This document shows, piece after piece, positions 7,791 through 16,187 of a DNA stretch of 64,000 bases (its first letter is position 1; every line of letters begins with the position of its first letter). The notes below the pieces were generated by a model. It ran no database searches. It saw nothing but the letters and a program-made list of their open reading frames with translations, and was not told the DNA's origin. The stretch covers positions 62,001 to 126,000 of the forward strand of contig JAFDVR010000017.1 of the NCBI GenBank assembly GCA_018268855.1. Reading direction: 5' to 3'. A program made the position numbers and the translations under genes. The stretch comes from Acidobacteriota bacterium (lineage in GTDB: Bacteria > Acidobacteriota > Terriglobia > Terriglobales > Acidobacteriaceae).

Positions 7791-9875
7791 ATGAACCGCC
7801 GCCAACTCCTCCAAACCGCCGCACTCACCGCCGCTGCTTATCCCACTCGCAATCTTCTCGCGCAAAATCCCACGCAGGTGAGGAAAGTCTACGTTGTCTT
7901 CAAGTGTCATCTTGACGTTGGCTTTACCGACACGCAGGCCAACGTGATGCGCAAATACTTCGACCTCTACTATCCCAAAGCGATCTCGATAGCACAGGCA
8001 CAGCGTGAAAAGGGGACGGATCTCTACACATGGACCACGGGATCATGGCTGCTCTATGAATTCCTGGAACAGGCCAGCGCACCACAACGCAAGATGATGG
8101 AGCAAGCGATTGCGGATCACGCGATTGCCTGGCATGCGCTGCCGTTCTCGTGGGAGACAGAGATGCTGACTCGTTCTATGGTGGAGGGTGGAATTTCGTT
8201 TTCCGAGGAGCTTGACCGTCGTTTCGGAAAGAAGACCACAGCCGCCAAGATGACCGATGTGCCTGGGCATTCACGCGGTATCGTGGCTCCATTGGCGGCC
8301 CATGGAATCAAGATGCTGGACATTGGCGTGAATCCGGCATCGACTCCGCCGGATGTTCCTGACCTGTTTGTGTGGCAGGAGACGACTGGAGCGCAAGTTA
8401 TACTCGCCTATCATCGTATGGATTACGGCGGCACTATTGTCGTTCCGGGTACGGATGTAGCGTATTCCATGCAGATGGCTGGAGATAATGCTGGACCGCA
8501 CTCGCCCGAAAAGATTGCAGATATTTACGGGAAATTGCGTCAGCGGTTTCCGGGGGCGGAGATCGTCGCTTCTACACTGAGTGAAGTTGCCAACGCGATT
8601 GCTCCGTTTGCGAAAACCCTACCAGTGATCAAAGAGGAGATTGGGGATACATGGATTCACGGTATTCCCAGTGACCCTCCTAAACTGGCCGAATTTCGCG
8701 AGTTGGTGAGGCTGCGTGAGCGCTGGATTGCCGAGGACCGTTTGAAGCTGGGCAGCGCGGAAGATAGGGGATTTCTTCGCCGTTTTCTTCTGGGGGCGGA
8801 GCATACGTGGGGAACGGATACGAAGAGCTACCTCGATTATGACCATTACCGCCCAAAAGACTTGAAGGATGCCGAAGAGAACGGGCTGCCCGGATACGCG
8901 AAGATGGAGATGAGTTGGAAGGAGAAGCGTGAAGATCTGCGCGCGGGACTTCCGGCACTTTCTGCAACATTGCGAGCGCAAGCCATAACGGCTATGCAGG
9001 GGCTTATCCCAACGCAGCCATCCACGGACGGAATGCATATCGCGCATGTGGGAGAGCGCATCGAAACGCCGCGTTGGTCTATCGCCTTCGATGCGCGGGG
9101 TGCAATCGTCATGCTTACAAATAAGGAGACGAACCGTGCCTGGGCCAGTCCGCATAATCCGTTGGCTCTCTTTACGTATCAAACTATGTCTGTGAAGGAG
9201 TTCAGCGATTTCATCGCGCTTTACATCCATTCCACCGCAGACTGGGCATACAAGGATTTCGGCAAACCGAACATTGGCCACTTTGCCGCGCAGAGTTCTG
9301 AGTGGCCGGCCAGGCTTACCGGTTTGTGGACGTCTTATGACAAACCTGCCCGTCGCATTGTGGTGGAGATGACATTAGCACCCGCCCCCGCAAAGGCAAG
9401 CGCACCTGTGCTGGTTGCAAACATCGCACCACCGCAGACAATGTATCTGGAGATGAGAGTGCCTGATGACGGTCCGATTACGTTTACCTTTACTACCCTG
9501 AACAAAATAGCCAACCGTATGCCGGAGGCGATGTGGCTCACCTTCAATCCGATAGTCCCTTCCGGACGCGAAGGTTGGCTGTTAGATAAGGTAGAGCAGC
9601 CTGTGAAGCCGGCAGATGTGGTGCGTGGGGGCAATCGCACCATGCATGCTGTGACCACAGGCATTGGCTGGCGTGGCGCGGACGGAACATTTGAACTGCA
9701 TACGGACGATGCACCCGTAATCGCACTTGGTCCTCGGACTCCGCTATGCTTCTCCAGGGATCTGCCGCCCATGGACGCAGGCTTCCATGTGAATTTGTTC
9801 AATAATGCGTGGGGAACCAACTATCCGCAATGGTGCGGTGGCGACTGGATGTATCGATTTACGCTGATGGCTTAA
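7791..9875 (+). CDS. DUF5054 protein, GH38-like catalytic domain, probably Tat-exported
   Basis: About 694 residues from ATG 7791 (TTG 7776 is an alternative). The N-terminus 'MNRRQLLQTAALTAAAYP' has a twin arginine and a hydrophobic stretch ending AQ, suggesting Tat export. Directly after it comes 'VYVVFKCHLDVGFTDTQA', the hallmark of DUF5054 proteins, where H-L-D matches the metal-binding H-x-D of family GH38 alpha-mannosidases. 'MTDVPGHSRGIV' and 'GAEHTWGTDTKSY' are further polar clusters in the catalytic half. A glycan target is inferred; no member I know has a defined substrate. It ends four bases into the convergent rnhB stop region. Confidence 0.7.
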   Translation: MNRRQLLQTAALTAAAYPTRNLLAQNPTQVRKVYVVFKCHLDVGFTDTQANVMRKYFDLYYPKAISIAQAQREKGTDLYTWTTGSWLLYEFLEQASAPQRKMMEQAIADHAIAWHALPFSWETEMLTRSMVEGGISFSEELDRRFGKKTTAAKMTDVPGHSRGIVAPLAAHGIKMLDIGVNPASTPPDVPDLFVWQETTGAQVILAYHRMDYGGTIVVPGTDVAYSMQMAGDNAGPHSPEKIADIYGKLRQRFPGAEIVASTLSEVANAIAPFAKTLPVIKEEIGDTWIHGIPSDPPKLAEFRELVRLRERWIAEDRLKLGSAEDRGFLRRFLLGAEHTWGTDTKSYLDYDHYRPKDLKDAEENGLPGYAKMEMSWKEKREDLRAGLPALSATLRAQAITAMQGLIPTQPSTDGMHIAHVGERIETPRWSIAFDARGAIVMLTNKETNRAWASPHNPLALFTYQTMSVKEFSDFIALYIHSTADWAYKDFGKPNIGHFAAQSSEWPARLTGLWTSYDKPARRIVVEMTLAPAPAKASAPVLVANIAPPQTMYLEMRVPDDGPITFTFTTLNKIANRMPEAMWLTFNPIVPSGREGWLLDKVEQPVKPADVVRGGNRTMHAVTTGIGWRGADGTFELHTDDAPVIALGPRTPLCFSRDLPPMDAGFHVNLFNNAWGTNYPQWCGGDWMYRFTLMA

Positions 9876-10666
9876 ATCTCTGCTAGTTCGAAGCCGTCGT
9901 CAAAGAGGACCTGGCCTGCGAGTGTCATCTCCAGCACAGCATCCGGGTCGGCTGCTGCTACTGGTGCAAAGCTGCGGCGATGCAAGGGGATCAAGCCATG
10001 TTCTTTGAGTGCGCGGCGATGTTCCGGAGTTCCATATCCCTTGTGCGATTCGAATCCATAGTGCGGGTATTGCTTGGCCAGATCGCACATCAGCGCGTCG
10101 CGATAGACCTTGGCTATGACTGAAGCTGCGGCGATGGATAAGGACAGGGAATCGCCGTAGATGAGTTTGGTCTGTGCGCAGGGATCGGAGATGCGCATGG
10201 CGTCGATGAGCAGATGGTCAGGGCGCATGGCGAGGCCAGTGACAGCCATCTGCATGGCCATACGGGAGGCTTGGTAAATGTTCACACGATCAATAGTCTC
10301 GTTATCCACTTCAGCGATAGAGAAGGCGAGTGCAATCGAACGAATCTCTGCATCCAATGCTTCCCGCTCTTCAGGGAGAAGCTGCTTGGAATCGCGCAGT
10401 CCCTTGTCAGCAAGCCAGGACATCTCTTCCGGCAGAATGACAGCGGCTGCTACCACAGGACCACATAGCGCGCCTCGGCCCACCTCATCGACACCGGCAA
10501 TTACCTTGTAACCGTGATATCGCAGCGCTTGTTCAGGAGCATCGCTGCAGATGAGTTGTCGCAGGAACGCATCTTTAGTGCCGCCATCCTCACCCCAAAG
10601 CTTGCGAGCTTTACGTAGCGTGGGGGGCAGCGAAATCCTGACCGATGCTTTTTGTAGACGAGACAT
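9872..10666 (-). CDS. rnhB: Ribonuclease HII
   Basis: 264 residues. Removes ribonucleotides embedded in DNA and RNA of RNA-DNA hybrids. The four acidic active-site residues are visible: Asp and Glu in 'AGVDEVGRGALCGPVV', Asp in 'HLLIDAMR' and Asp in 'AKVYRDALM'. The GRG motif used for recognising a single ribonucleotide is intact. About 55 extra residues precede the catalytic core (MSRLQKASVRISLPP...), an extension seen in some Acidobacteriota; an alternative start inside it is possible. Convergent with the DUF5054 gene, overlapping by 4 bp. Confidence 0.95.
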   Translation of the reverse strand: MSRLQKASVRISLPPTLRKARKLWGEDGGTKDAFLRQLICSDAPEQALRYHGYKVIAGVDEVGRGALCGPVVAAAVILPEEMSWLADKGLRDSKQLLPEEREALDAEIRSIALAFSIAEVDNETIDRVNIYQASRMAMQMAVTGLAMRPDHLLIDAMRISDPCAQTKLIYGDSLSLSIAAASVIAKVYRDALMCDLAKQYPHYGFESHKGYGTPEHRRALKEHGLIPLHRRSFAPVAAADPDAVLEMTLAGQVLFDDGFELAEI

Positions 10667-10760
10667 TACCTTTGTTGAGTTTATAACTGGGAACTTCCAC
10701 AGGCTGGGATAGGATTTTGTTGAACGTTACCATGTCCCTGTCTCACTCCAGGAGATGTTT

Positions 10761-11744
10761 ATGTCATTCCACCGATTTTTACCTCTATTTATTATCGGCA
10801 TGTTTGCCGTACAAGGTGTAGCACAGGCTCCTCCTAATGGAATGGAGGAACCGACGGTGATGAAAGCTGCTCATCCACTCACGAAGGCGGAAGAAAAGGC
10901 CGAGAAAAAACGCCAGAAAGAAGCCGAAAAGAAGGCAAAAGAGGCTGAAGAGGAGACGAAGTTCCTTAAATTGCAAGGGGATGACCTGGTTGCTCCCACC
11001 CTGGATGCTGACGGCAATCCCATTCATCTTGCGCCATGTTCAAAGAAGGACAAGGTGTGTCAGAAAAAGCGGAAGGCCCTACTTAAACGCAAGTCGGTCG
11101 GTATGAAGATTGAGAACGGGACCCTCACTGTGGATGGATGGACCGGCAAGGCACGGCTAAACTATGAGATCTCTGAGTTGAAATTCCTGTATGTATGGGC
11201 GCCTGGGATCGGAACCACGGTGATTTCAAACCAGAACTTTCCTGGCGCTAAAGAAGAAAAGGACGCCCTCAAGGGGAACACCCTTACCGTAACGACGGCG
11301 GACAATCACGAAATTCAATTGACGAGCGACAATTTGCTAATTGGCAAGGGTAAGAAGGGCCTGTCAATGTGGGTCGCTACGGACTCCAATTACAACTTAT
11401 CGGCACGCTATCCAGCCTTCGGATACGGAAGTACGGCTAAAGCACCATATAACTGGCCGGGTACTCGTCCGATGACCGAAAAAGATCTGAAAATTATCGC
11501 GCATGCTCCAGCCCTGCCAAAAGAGATGCAAGCCAAACAGATGGAGCTACCATGTGTGAATGTTAGGTCGGGGGAAGAGATTAAGCCCGTGAAGCTAAAT
11601 GGGTATACCTATACACCGAAACCGTGCGGAGCAAAGCCACACATAACGGAAGCTTATTCCACTGCAACTGGAGAGCGTCCGCCGGATGGCGCCGGAGCAG
11701 CCAGCACCGGTGTTGCCGATCCGGCAACGCAACAACATAAGTAA
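10761..11744 (+). CDS. Secreted lysine-rich protein of unknown function
   Basis: About 327 residues from ATG 10761; AGGAG lies 6 bases before it, whereas ATG 10755 would abut it. Signal peptide about residues 1-23 (LPLFIIGMFAVQGVAQA). A charged segment of Lys, Glu and Ala (roughly residues 43-70) looks like a single alpha-helix or coiled coil. A beta-rich domain follows, including 'KSVGMKIENGTLTVDGWTG'. Four cysteines (in 'APCSKKDKVCQ', 'LPCVNV' and 'KPCGAK') could form disulfides. I do not recognise the family. It ends 17 bp before a bidirectional hairpin. Confidence 0.6.
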   Translation: MSFHRFLPLFIIGMFAVQGVAQAPPNGMEEPTVMKAAHPLTKAEEKAEKKRQKEAEKKAKEAEEETKFLKLQGDDLVAPTLDADGNPIHLAPCSKKDKVCQKKRKALLKRKSVGMKIENGTLTVDGWTGKARLNYEISELKFLYVWAPGIGTTVISNQNFPGAKEEKDALKGNTLTVTTADNHEIQLTSDNLLIGKGKKGLSMWVATDSNYNLSARYPAFGYGSTAKAPYNWPGTRPMTEKDLKIIAHAPALPKEMQAKQMELPCVNVRSGEEIKPVKLNGYTYTPKPCGAKPHITEAYSTATGERPPDGAGAASTGVADPATQQHK

Positions 11745-11756
11745 ACAAATAAATAG

Positions 11757-11783
11757 AAATGCCGGCGCAAAGGCCGGCGTTTC
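11757..11783. terminator. Bidirectional terminator between convergent genes
   Basis: GCCGGC (11761-11766) and GCCGGC (11773-11778) with a 6-base loop, flanked by AAAT on the left and GTTT on the right. It lies between the stop of the lysine-rich protein gene and the stop of rplS, so it can serve both. Confidence 0.6.
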
Positions 11784-11803
11784 TGCTGCGTTGAATGTGG
11801 AAA

Positions 11804-12160
11804 CTATGCGCTGCGTGCAACCTCGCGCAGACGGGCAGCCTTGCCGCGCAGTCCGCGGAGGTAGAAGAGCTTGGAGCGGCGAACTTCATAGGAGCGCACC
11901 TTCTCAACCTTGTCTACTACCTTGGAGTTGAACGGGAAGATGCGCTCGACGCCGTGGCCGAAGCTCATCTTGCGGACGGTGAAGCTGCCCTGCGGTCCGT
12001 TCTTGCGGGCGATGACCATGCCCTCGAATGCCTGGAGGCGTTCTTTTTCGCCTTCTTTGATCTTTACCTGCACGCGGACGGTGTCGCCGGGCGCAAACTG
12101 CGGAATATCGGTGCGCTCGAGCTTGGCCGCGAGCCTTTGCATGATGGGATGGATCGACAT
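11804..12160 (-). CDS. rplS: 50S ribosomal protein L19
   Basis: 118 residues, full length for L19, a protein at the 30S-50S interface. '[16 protein letters not shown]', '[11 protein letters not shown]' and '[19 protein letters not shown]' are diagnostic. It follows trmD by 80 bp in the classical rpsP-rimM-trmD-rplS order, but rpsP and rimM are not upstream here. Start ATG 12160; AAGGA lies somewhat far upstream. Confidence 0.97.
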   Translation of the reverse strand: MSIHPIMQRLAAKLERTDIPQFAPGDTVRVQVKIKEGEKERLQAFEGMVIARKNGPQGSFTVRKMSFGHGVERIFPFNSKVVDKVEKVRSYEVRRSKLFYLRGLRGKAARLREVARSA

Positions 12161-12240
12161 GACTAAAATTTTCCTTGTTGGACTCGACTTCTAAGTATAT
12201 ATGAAAGTTCTTGAGATTTGCACAAGTTGTGGTGCGGCCT

Positions 12241-13044
12241 CTAATCCAGTTCCTCGCCCAGCAGGCGCATGTCTTCGGCACTGAGTTCTGCCTTTTCGAG
12301 AAGATCGGGGCGGTTGCGTTCGGTTTTGCGGAGGGCCTGCTGGCGTCGCCATTTGCGGATGAGGGCGTGGTCGCCCCCGGTGAGGACTTCGGGTACGGTG
12401 TGGCCACGGAAGTCGACTGGGCGGGTGTAGTGGGGGTAATCCAGCAGGCCGCCGGAGCCGTGGACTGCGCGGGGGGCGTCGAGGTCGGCGAGTGGGAGAG
12501 ATGCGTCATGGTGGCCAAAGCTCTCGAAGCGGGCCGAGTCTGCGTTGCCGAGAACGCCGGGGCGCAAGCGGACGACGGCGTCAATGATGATGGCGGCGCC
12601 GAGTTCGCCTCCGCTGAGGACGTAGTCGCCTACGGAGAGTTCGCGGTCGCAGAGGAGTTCGGAGACGCGTTCGTCCACGCCCTCATAGCGTCCGCAGATG
12701 AGGACGATTCGCTCCATCTGCGCGAGGTCGTGCGCGACGGATTGGGTGAAGCGTTCGCCCTGTGCGGAGAGAAGGATGACGGTCTGCTTGGAATCGCGTT
12801 GCAGCTTGGATGTGAGGTTGAGGGATTCGACGGCGGCGAAGATGGGTTCGGGCTTCATCACCATGCCTTCGCCTCCGCCGAAGGGGCGGTCATCTACGGT
12901 GCGATGGCGGTCGTGTGTCCAGCTGCGGAGGTCGTGTGTATGGCACACTGCAATGCCAGAAGAGAATGCACGGCCGACCACACCGACGCTGTGTGGGGAC
13001 TCGAAGAAGTTCGGGAAGATCGTAATGACGTCGAAACGGAGCAT
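12241..13044 (-). CDS. trmD: tRNA (guanine-N1)-methyltransferase
   Basis: 267 residues. Methylates G37 next to the anticodon using S-adenosylmethionine. N-terminal 'MLRFDVITIFPNFFE', 'DDRPFGGGEGMVMKPEPI' and the trefoil-knot AdoMet motif 'CGRYEGVDERV' with 'VGDYVLSGGELGA' are all present, and the length is normal. A long frame exists on the opposite strand (12211-13059), but it is only the antisense reading of this GC-rich gene. rplS follows downstream. About 290 bp with no gene precede it. Confidence 0.97.
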   Translation of the reverse strand: MLRFDVITIFPNFFESPHSVGVVGRAFSSGIAVCHTHDLRSWTHDRHRTVDDRPFGGGEGMVMKPEPIFAAVESLNLTSKLQRDSKQTVILLSAQGERFTQSVAHDLAQMERIVLICGRYEGVDERVSELLCDRELSVGDYVLSGGELGAAIIIDAVVRLRPGVLGNADSARFESFGHHDASLPLADLDAPRAVHGSGGLLDYPHYTRPVDFRGHTVPEVLTGGDHALIRKWRRQQALRKTERNRPDLLEKAELSAEDMRLLGEELD

Positions 13045-13317
13045 CTTATTCTAGGGTGAAATTCGGTGCATTGTGTTGAAGATATGGGGAATGCACAACA
13101 CACACCTGTTATGAGTACGACCTGCTCGCATTGTTGATGGGTAGGGGTTTCCTATATGAATCCAGTCTACTGTTTTATCCCTTGATTTGCTCCACCATCT
13201 TCGGTCTGTATAAACGTGGGTACATCTGCTGACTGGATGCCAATAGGCAGGCATAACATGTCTACATGGACGCTGGCATCATCCGCGTCACATGTGCGGT
13301 AGTTAGGCGGCTGCGGT

Positions 13318-14931
13318 ATGCTGGCAGACGCCATGTCTCTTGATCGCCGTTCGTTTGTGAAACAACTTGCCCTGGTGGGTGCAGCGATTGCTGCTCGCCA
13401 GGGTGGTGCCGCAACTCCGAAGACCCACGCAAAATCTCATACGGCCAAGCCGAATATTGTCATCATTCTTTCCGATGACGTCGGTTATGGGGACATCTCC
13501 TGCTATGGCGCTACGCATGTGCGCACGCCGCGTATTGATGAACTGGCGGCGCATGGGTTGCGCTTTACCGATGCGCATACGGATGCAGCGACCTGTACGC
13601 CTTCTCGCTATGCCATGCTGACGGGTAGTTATGCGTGGCGGCATGATGGGGTGCAAATCCTTCCGGGCGATGCCCAGTCGTTGATTGGCGAACACCAGGC
13701 CACGATTGCGTCGGTGCTGAAGGCCGCGGGTTATACGACTGGGCTAGTGGGGAAGTGGCACATTGGTTTAGGAAACGGCAGCATTGATTGGAATGGCGAG
13801 ATCAAACCCGGACCTTGCGAAACCGGTTTTGACGACGCATTCTTCTTTGCGGCAACTGCCGATCGCGTTCCCACGGTGTATATCCATAATCATCATGTAG
13901 TGAATCTCGATCCGAAAGACCCCATCGCTGTTTCTTACAAAGAAAAGATTGGCGATGAGCCCACTGGCAAGGAAGATCCTGAGTTGCTGAAGATGAAGCT
14001 CAGCGAAGGCCATGATGGCACGATTGTGGACGGCATCAGCCGCATTGGGTTCATGACGGGTGGCAAGGCTGCTCGCTGGAAAGATGAAACGATCGCGCAG
14101 ACTTTCACGACGAAAGCAGAAGAGTTTATTGAGAAGAACCAGCACCATCCGTTTCTGCTGTACTTCACACCAAGCGATATCCATGTGCCGCGTGCGCCGG
14201 GAAATCAGTTCAAGCGTATGAATGATTGCGGTGTCCGATGCGACGTGATCAATCAACTTGATTGGAGTGTCGGCCGTATTGTGGACAAACTGCGACAGCT
14301 TGGGCTTGAGAAGAACACGCTGGTAATCTTCACATCAGACAACGGGCCAGTGGTAAATGATGGTTACGATGATGGCTCGGATCGCGCGCTGGACGGTCAT
14401 AAACCGGCGGGACCGTTCCGCGGGGGAAAATACACCATTTTTGAAGGCGGCACGGCCGTTCCGTTCATTACCTATTGGCCAGCTCATATCAAACCTGGTA
14501 CCTCGAATGCGCTGATCAGCCAGCTCGATCTGCTGAGAAGTCTGGCAGCACTTGTCAAACAGCCTGTTCCGGAAGGTCAGGCGGAAGACAGCATGAATGA
14601 GTTACCCGCGCTGCTGGGTGAATCAAAGAAGGGCCGTGACAGCCTGGTGGAAGAGGCGCAGATCCTTGCGATTCGTGACGGCCACTGGAAGCTTATTGAC
14701 CGTTCACAGGGGCCGGGACTACATCCGCGTCCGCCACGGCCAGCCATTCCTAAGGGGAAGGGGGCAGCGGCCAGAATAGCGAGGGCGCAGAAGTATCCGG
14801 TCGCTCCGCTCGAGTTGTATGACATTTACGCCGATCCTGGAGAGACAACGAACCTTGCGAACAAGTTTCCCGAAGTGGTCGAACGTCTCCGGGCAGAACT
14901 CGCTAAGATAAGAAATCAAGGACATAGCTGA
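13318..14931 (+). CDS. Tat-exported type I sulfatase
   Basis: 537 residues (532 from ATG 13333). The N-terminus 'SLDRRSFVKQLALVGAA' is a twin-arginine signal. The sulfatase signature 'CTPSRYAMLTG' has Cys93, which would be converted to formylglycine by a maturase, and metal ligands are in 'IILSDDVGYGDI'. 'TSDNGPVVNDGYDDG' supplies the second metal cluster. Sulfate ester cleavage, probably on carbohydrate, is the family role; substrate unknown. AGGCGG seven bases before ATG 13318 favours that start. A LacI regulator follows, suggesting carbohydrate-responsive control. Confidence 0.9.
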   Translation: MLADAMSLDRRSFVKQLALVGAAIAARQGGAATPKTHAKSHTAKPNIVIILSDDVGYGDISCYGATHVRTPRIDELAAHGLRFTDAHTDAATCTPSRYAMLTGSYAWRHDGVQILPGDAQSLIGEHQATIASVLKAAGYTTGLVGKWHIGLGNGSIDWNGEIKPGPCETGFDDAFFFAATADRVPTVYIHNHHVVNLDPKDPIAVSYKEKIGDEPTGKEDPELLKMKLSEGHDGTIVDGISRIGFMTGGKAARWKDETIAQTFTTKAEEFIEKNQHHPFLLYFTPSDIHVPRAPGNQFKRMNDCGVRCDVINQLDWSVGRIVDKLRQLGLEKNTLVIFTSDNGPVVNDGYDDGSDRALDGHKPAGPFRGGKYTIFEGGTAVPFITYWPAHIKPGTSNALISQLDLLRSLAALVKQPVPEGQAEDSMNELPALLGESKKGRDSLVEEAQILAIRDGHWKLIDRSQGPGLHPRPPRPAIPKGKGAAARIARAQKYPVAPLELYDIYADPGETTNLANKFPEVVERLRAELAKIRNQGHS

Positions 14932-15005
14932 TAAAAGCGAAGTACAATTTTGCTGAGTCTTTTTGTTCTGCCGGCTGGACAAGAACCTAGGTAGGAGCAC
15001 GTCAC

Positions 15006-16019
15006 ATCTCAACCCCGGTCAACATCTTCAGAATTGCGCAAAAGGCCAAAGTCTCCGTGGCCACGGTCTCGCGTACGCTAAACGGATCTTCATTAGTGCG
15101 TCCGGCCACTGCGGAACGTGTGCGTAAAGTTGTGCAGGAACTAGGCTATGTGCCGAACAGTAGCGCTCGATCGCTGAGTTCCGGCAAGAGCAATCTCTTC
15201 GGCGTTGTAATCTCAGACATTACCAATCCATTCTTTCCTGAGCTGATTAGCAATTTTGAAAGTCTCGCATTGAAAAACGGATATGAAGTGGTTTTCGCCA
15301 ACACCAACTATGATCCTGAGCGGTTGGATCATGCACTTCGCCGGATGGTGGAGCGTCGTGTAGAAGGTGTAGCCATTCTGACTTCTGAAGTGCATGATTC
15401 GGCAATTACTATGCTGCGGCGGCAGAACATTCCTGTGGTCACCTTGCAGCAGCAGACAGTGCAGCAGGGCAGCATCATCAAGGTAGACCATAGTGTCGGT
15501 ATTGCAGAAGCTATTGCGCACTTGATGGAGCTTGGACATCGAGACATCGCGTTTATTGCCGGTCCCTCCGACCTATGGAGTGCGCGAAAACGGCGAGATA
15601 TCTTTGCTGCCGAGATCAAACGGAATAAGCTAACGCTTCCGGCTGAATGGATTGCTGAAAGTGATCCACGCCCTGAAGGTGGATTTGATGCGATGCAGGC
15701 ATTATTGAAGCTGAAGAACCGTCCCACAGCCATTATGGCGACAAATGATCTGATTGCACTGGGCGCATTGCGTGCCATCAATGAAGCTGGCTTAGATGTC
15801 CCGCGCGACTTCTCCATTGTTGGGATCGACGATATCGATCTGGTGCATTATGTACATCCGCCCTTAACGACGATTCGCATCCCTCGTCCGCAGATTGCAG
15901 AGTGCGCCTTCACGACCTTGTTGGAAAACAGCCGAAATCCGGAAATGAAGAAAATACAGAGCAATCTTCCGACGCAACTGATTGTTCGCGCATCTACGGC
16001 TGCACCGCGATCGAACTGA
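15006..16019 (+). CDS. LacI-family transcriptional regulator with apparent ATC start
   Basis: LacI-type repressor or activator: an N-terminal helix-turn-helix ('NIFRIAQKAKVSVATVSRTL') and a periplasmic-binding-like ligand domain ending in 'HPPLTTIRIPRPQIAE'. The frame is open from 14991, after a TAG at 14988. No ATG, GTG or TTG precedes the first HTH helix; the first GTG (15057) would delete that helix. AGGAG at 14993-14997 is followed 8 bases later by ATC TCA ACC CCG, exactly where family members start, so I place the start at ATC 15006 (337 residues). The gene is 74 bp after the sulfatase and probably controls it. ATC may be a true rare start, a recent mutation or a base error. Confidence 0.85.
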   Translation: MSTPVNIFRIAQKAKVSVATVSRTLNGSSLVRPATAERVRKVVQELGYVPNSSARSLSSGKSNLFGVVISDITNPFFPELISNFESLALKNGYEVVFANTNYDPERLDHALRRMVERRVEGVAILTSEVHDSAITMLRRQNIPVVTLQQQTVQQGSIIKVDHSVGIAEAIAHLMELGHRDIAFIAGPSDLWSARKRRDIFAAEIKRNKLTLPAEWIAESDPRPEGGFDAMQALLKLKNRPTAIMATNDLIALGALRAINEAGLDVPRDFSIVGIDDIDLVHYVHPPLTTIRIPRPQIAECAFTTLLENSRNPEMKKIQSNLPTQLIVRASTAAPRSN

Positions 16020-16187
16020 CCACTAATTTCATTGGTCGCAGTTTCATTGCCTTGGGTACTGTTGTCCCAAAAACTCAGATTTTTTAAGCGAGCTATCCAT
16101 AATTTGCGCCTATCTTAAGTAAATATGATTACCTGTAATGCGTTTGTTGATTTCGCTTCAGGTGGGTACCGGAGAAGAAACGCGCTT

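Noticed and set aside
11904..12584. 226-codon minus-strand frame across rplS and trmD
   Set aside because: Out-of-frame reading of two clear genes; Ser/Thr/Pro-biased and without homology.
12211..13059. 282-codon plus-strand frame opposite trmD
   Set aside because: It is the antisense of a fully recognisable trmD in GC-rich DNA; composition is biased to Glu, Val and Gly and no family is seen.
13072..13102. TGTGTTG/CAACACA inverted repeat upstream of trmD
   Set aside because: Short arms and no T-run; too weak to call a terminator or operator.
15057..16019. GTG 15057 as start of the LacI regulator
   Set aside because: It would delete the first helix of the DNA-binding domain and has no ribosome site, whereas AGGAG lies at the right distance from ATC 15006.
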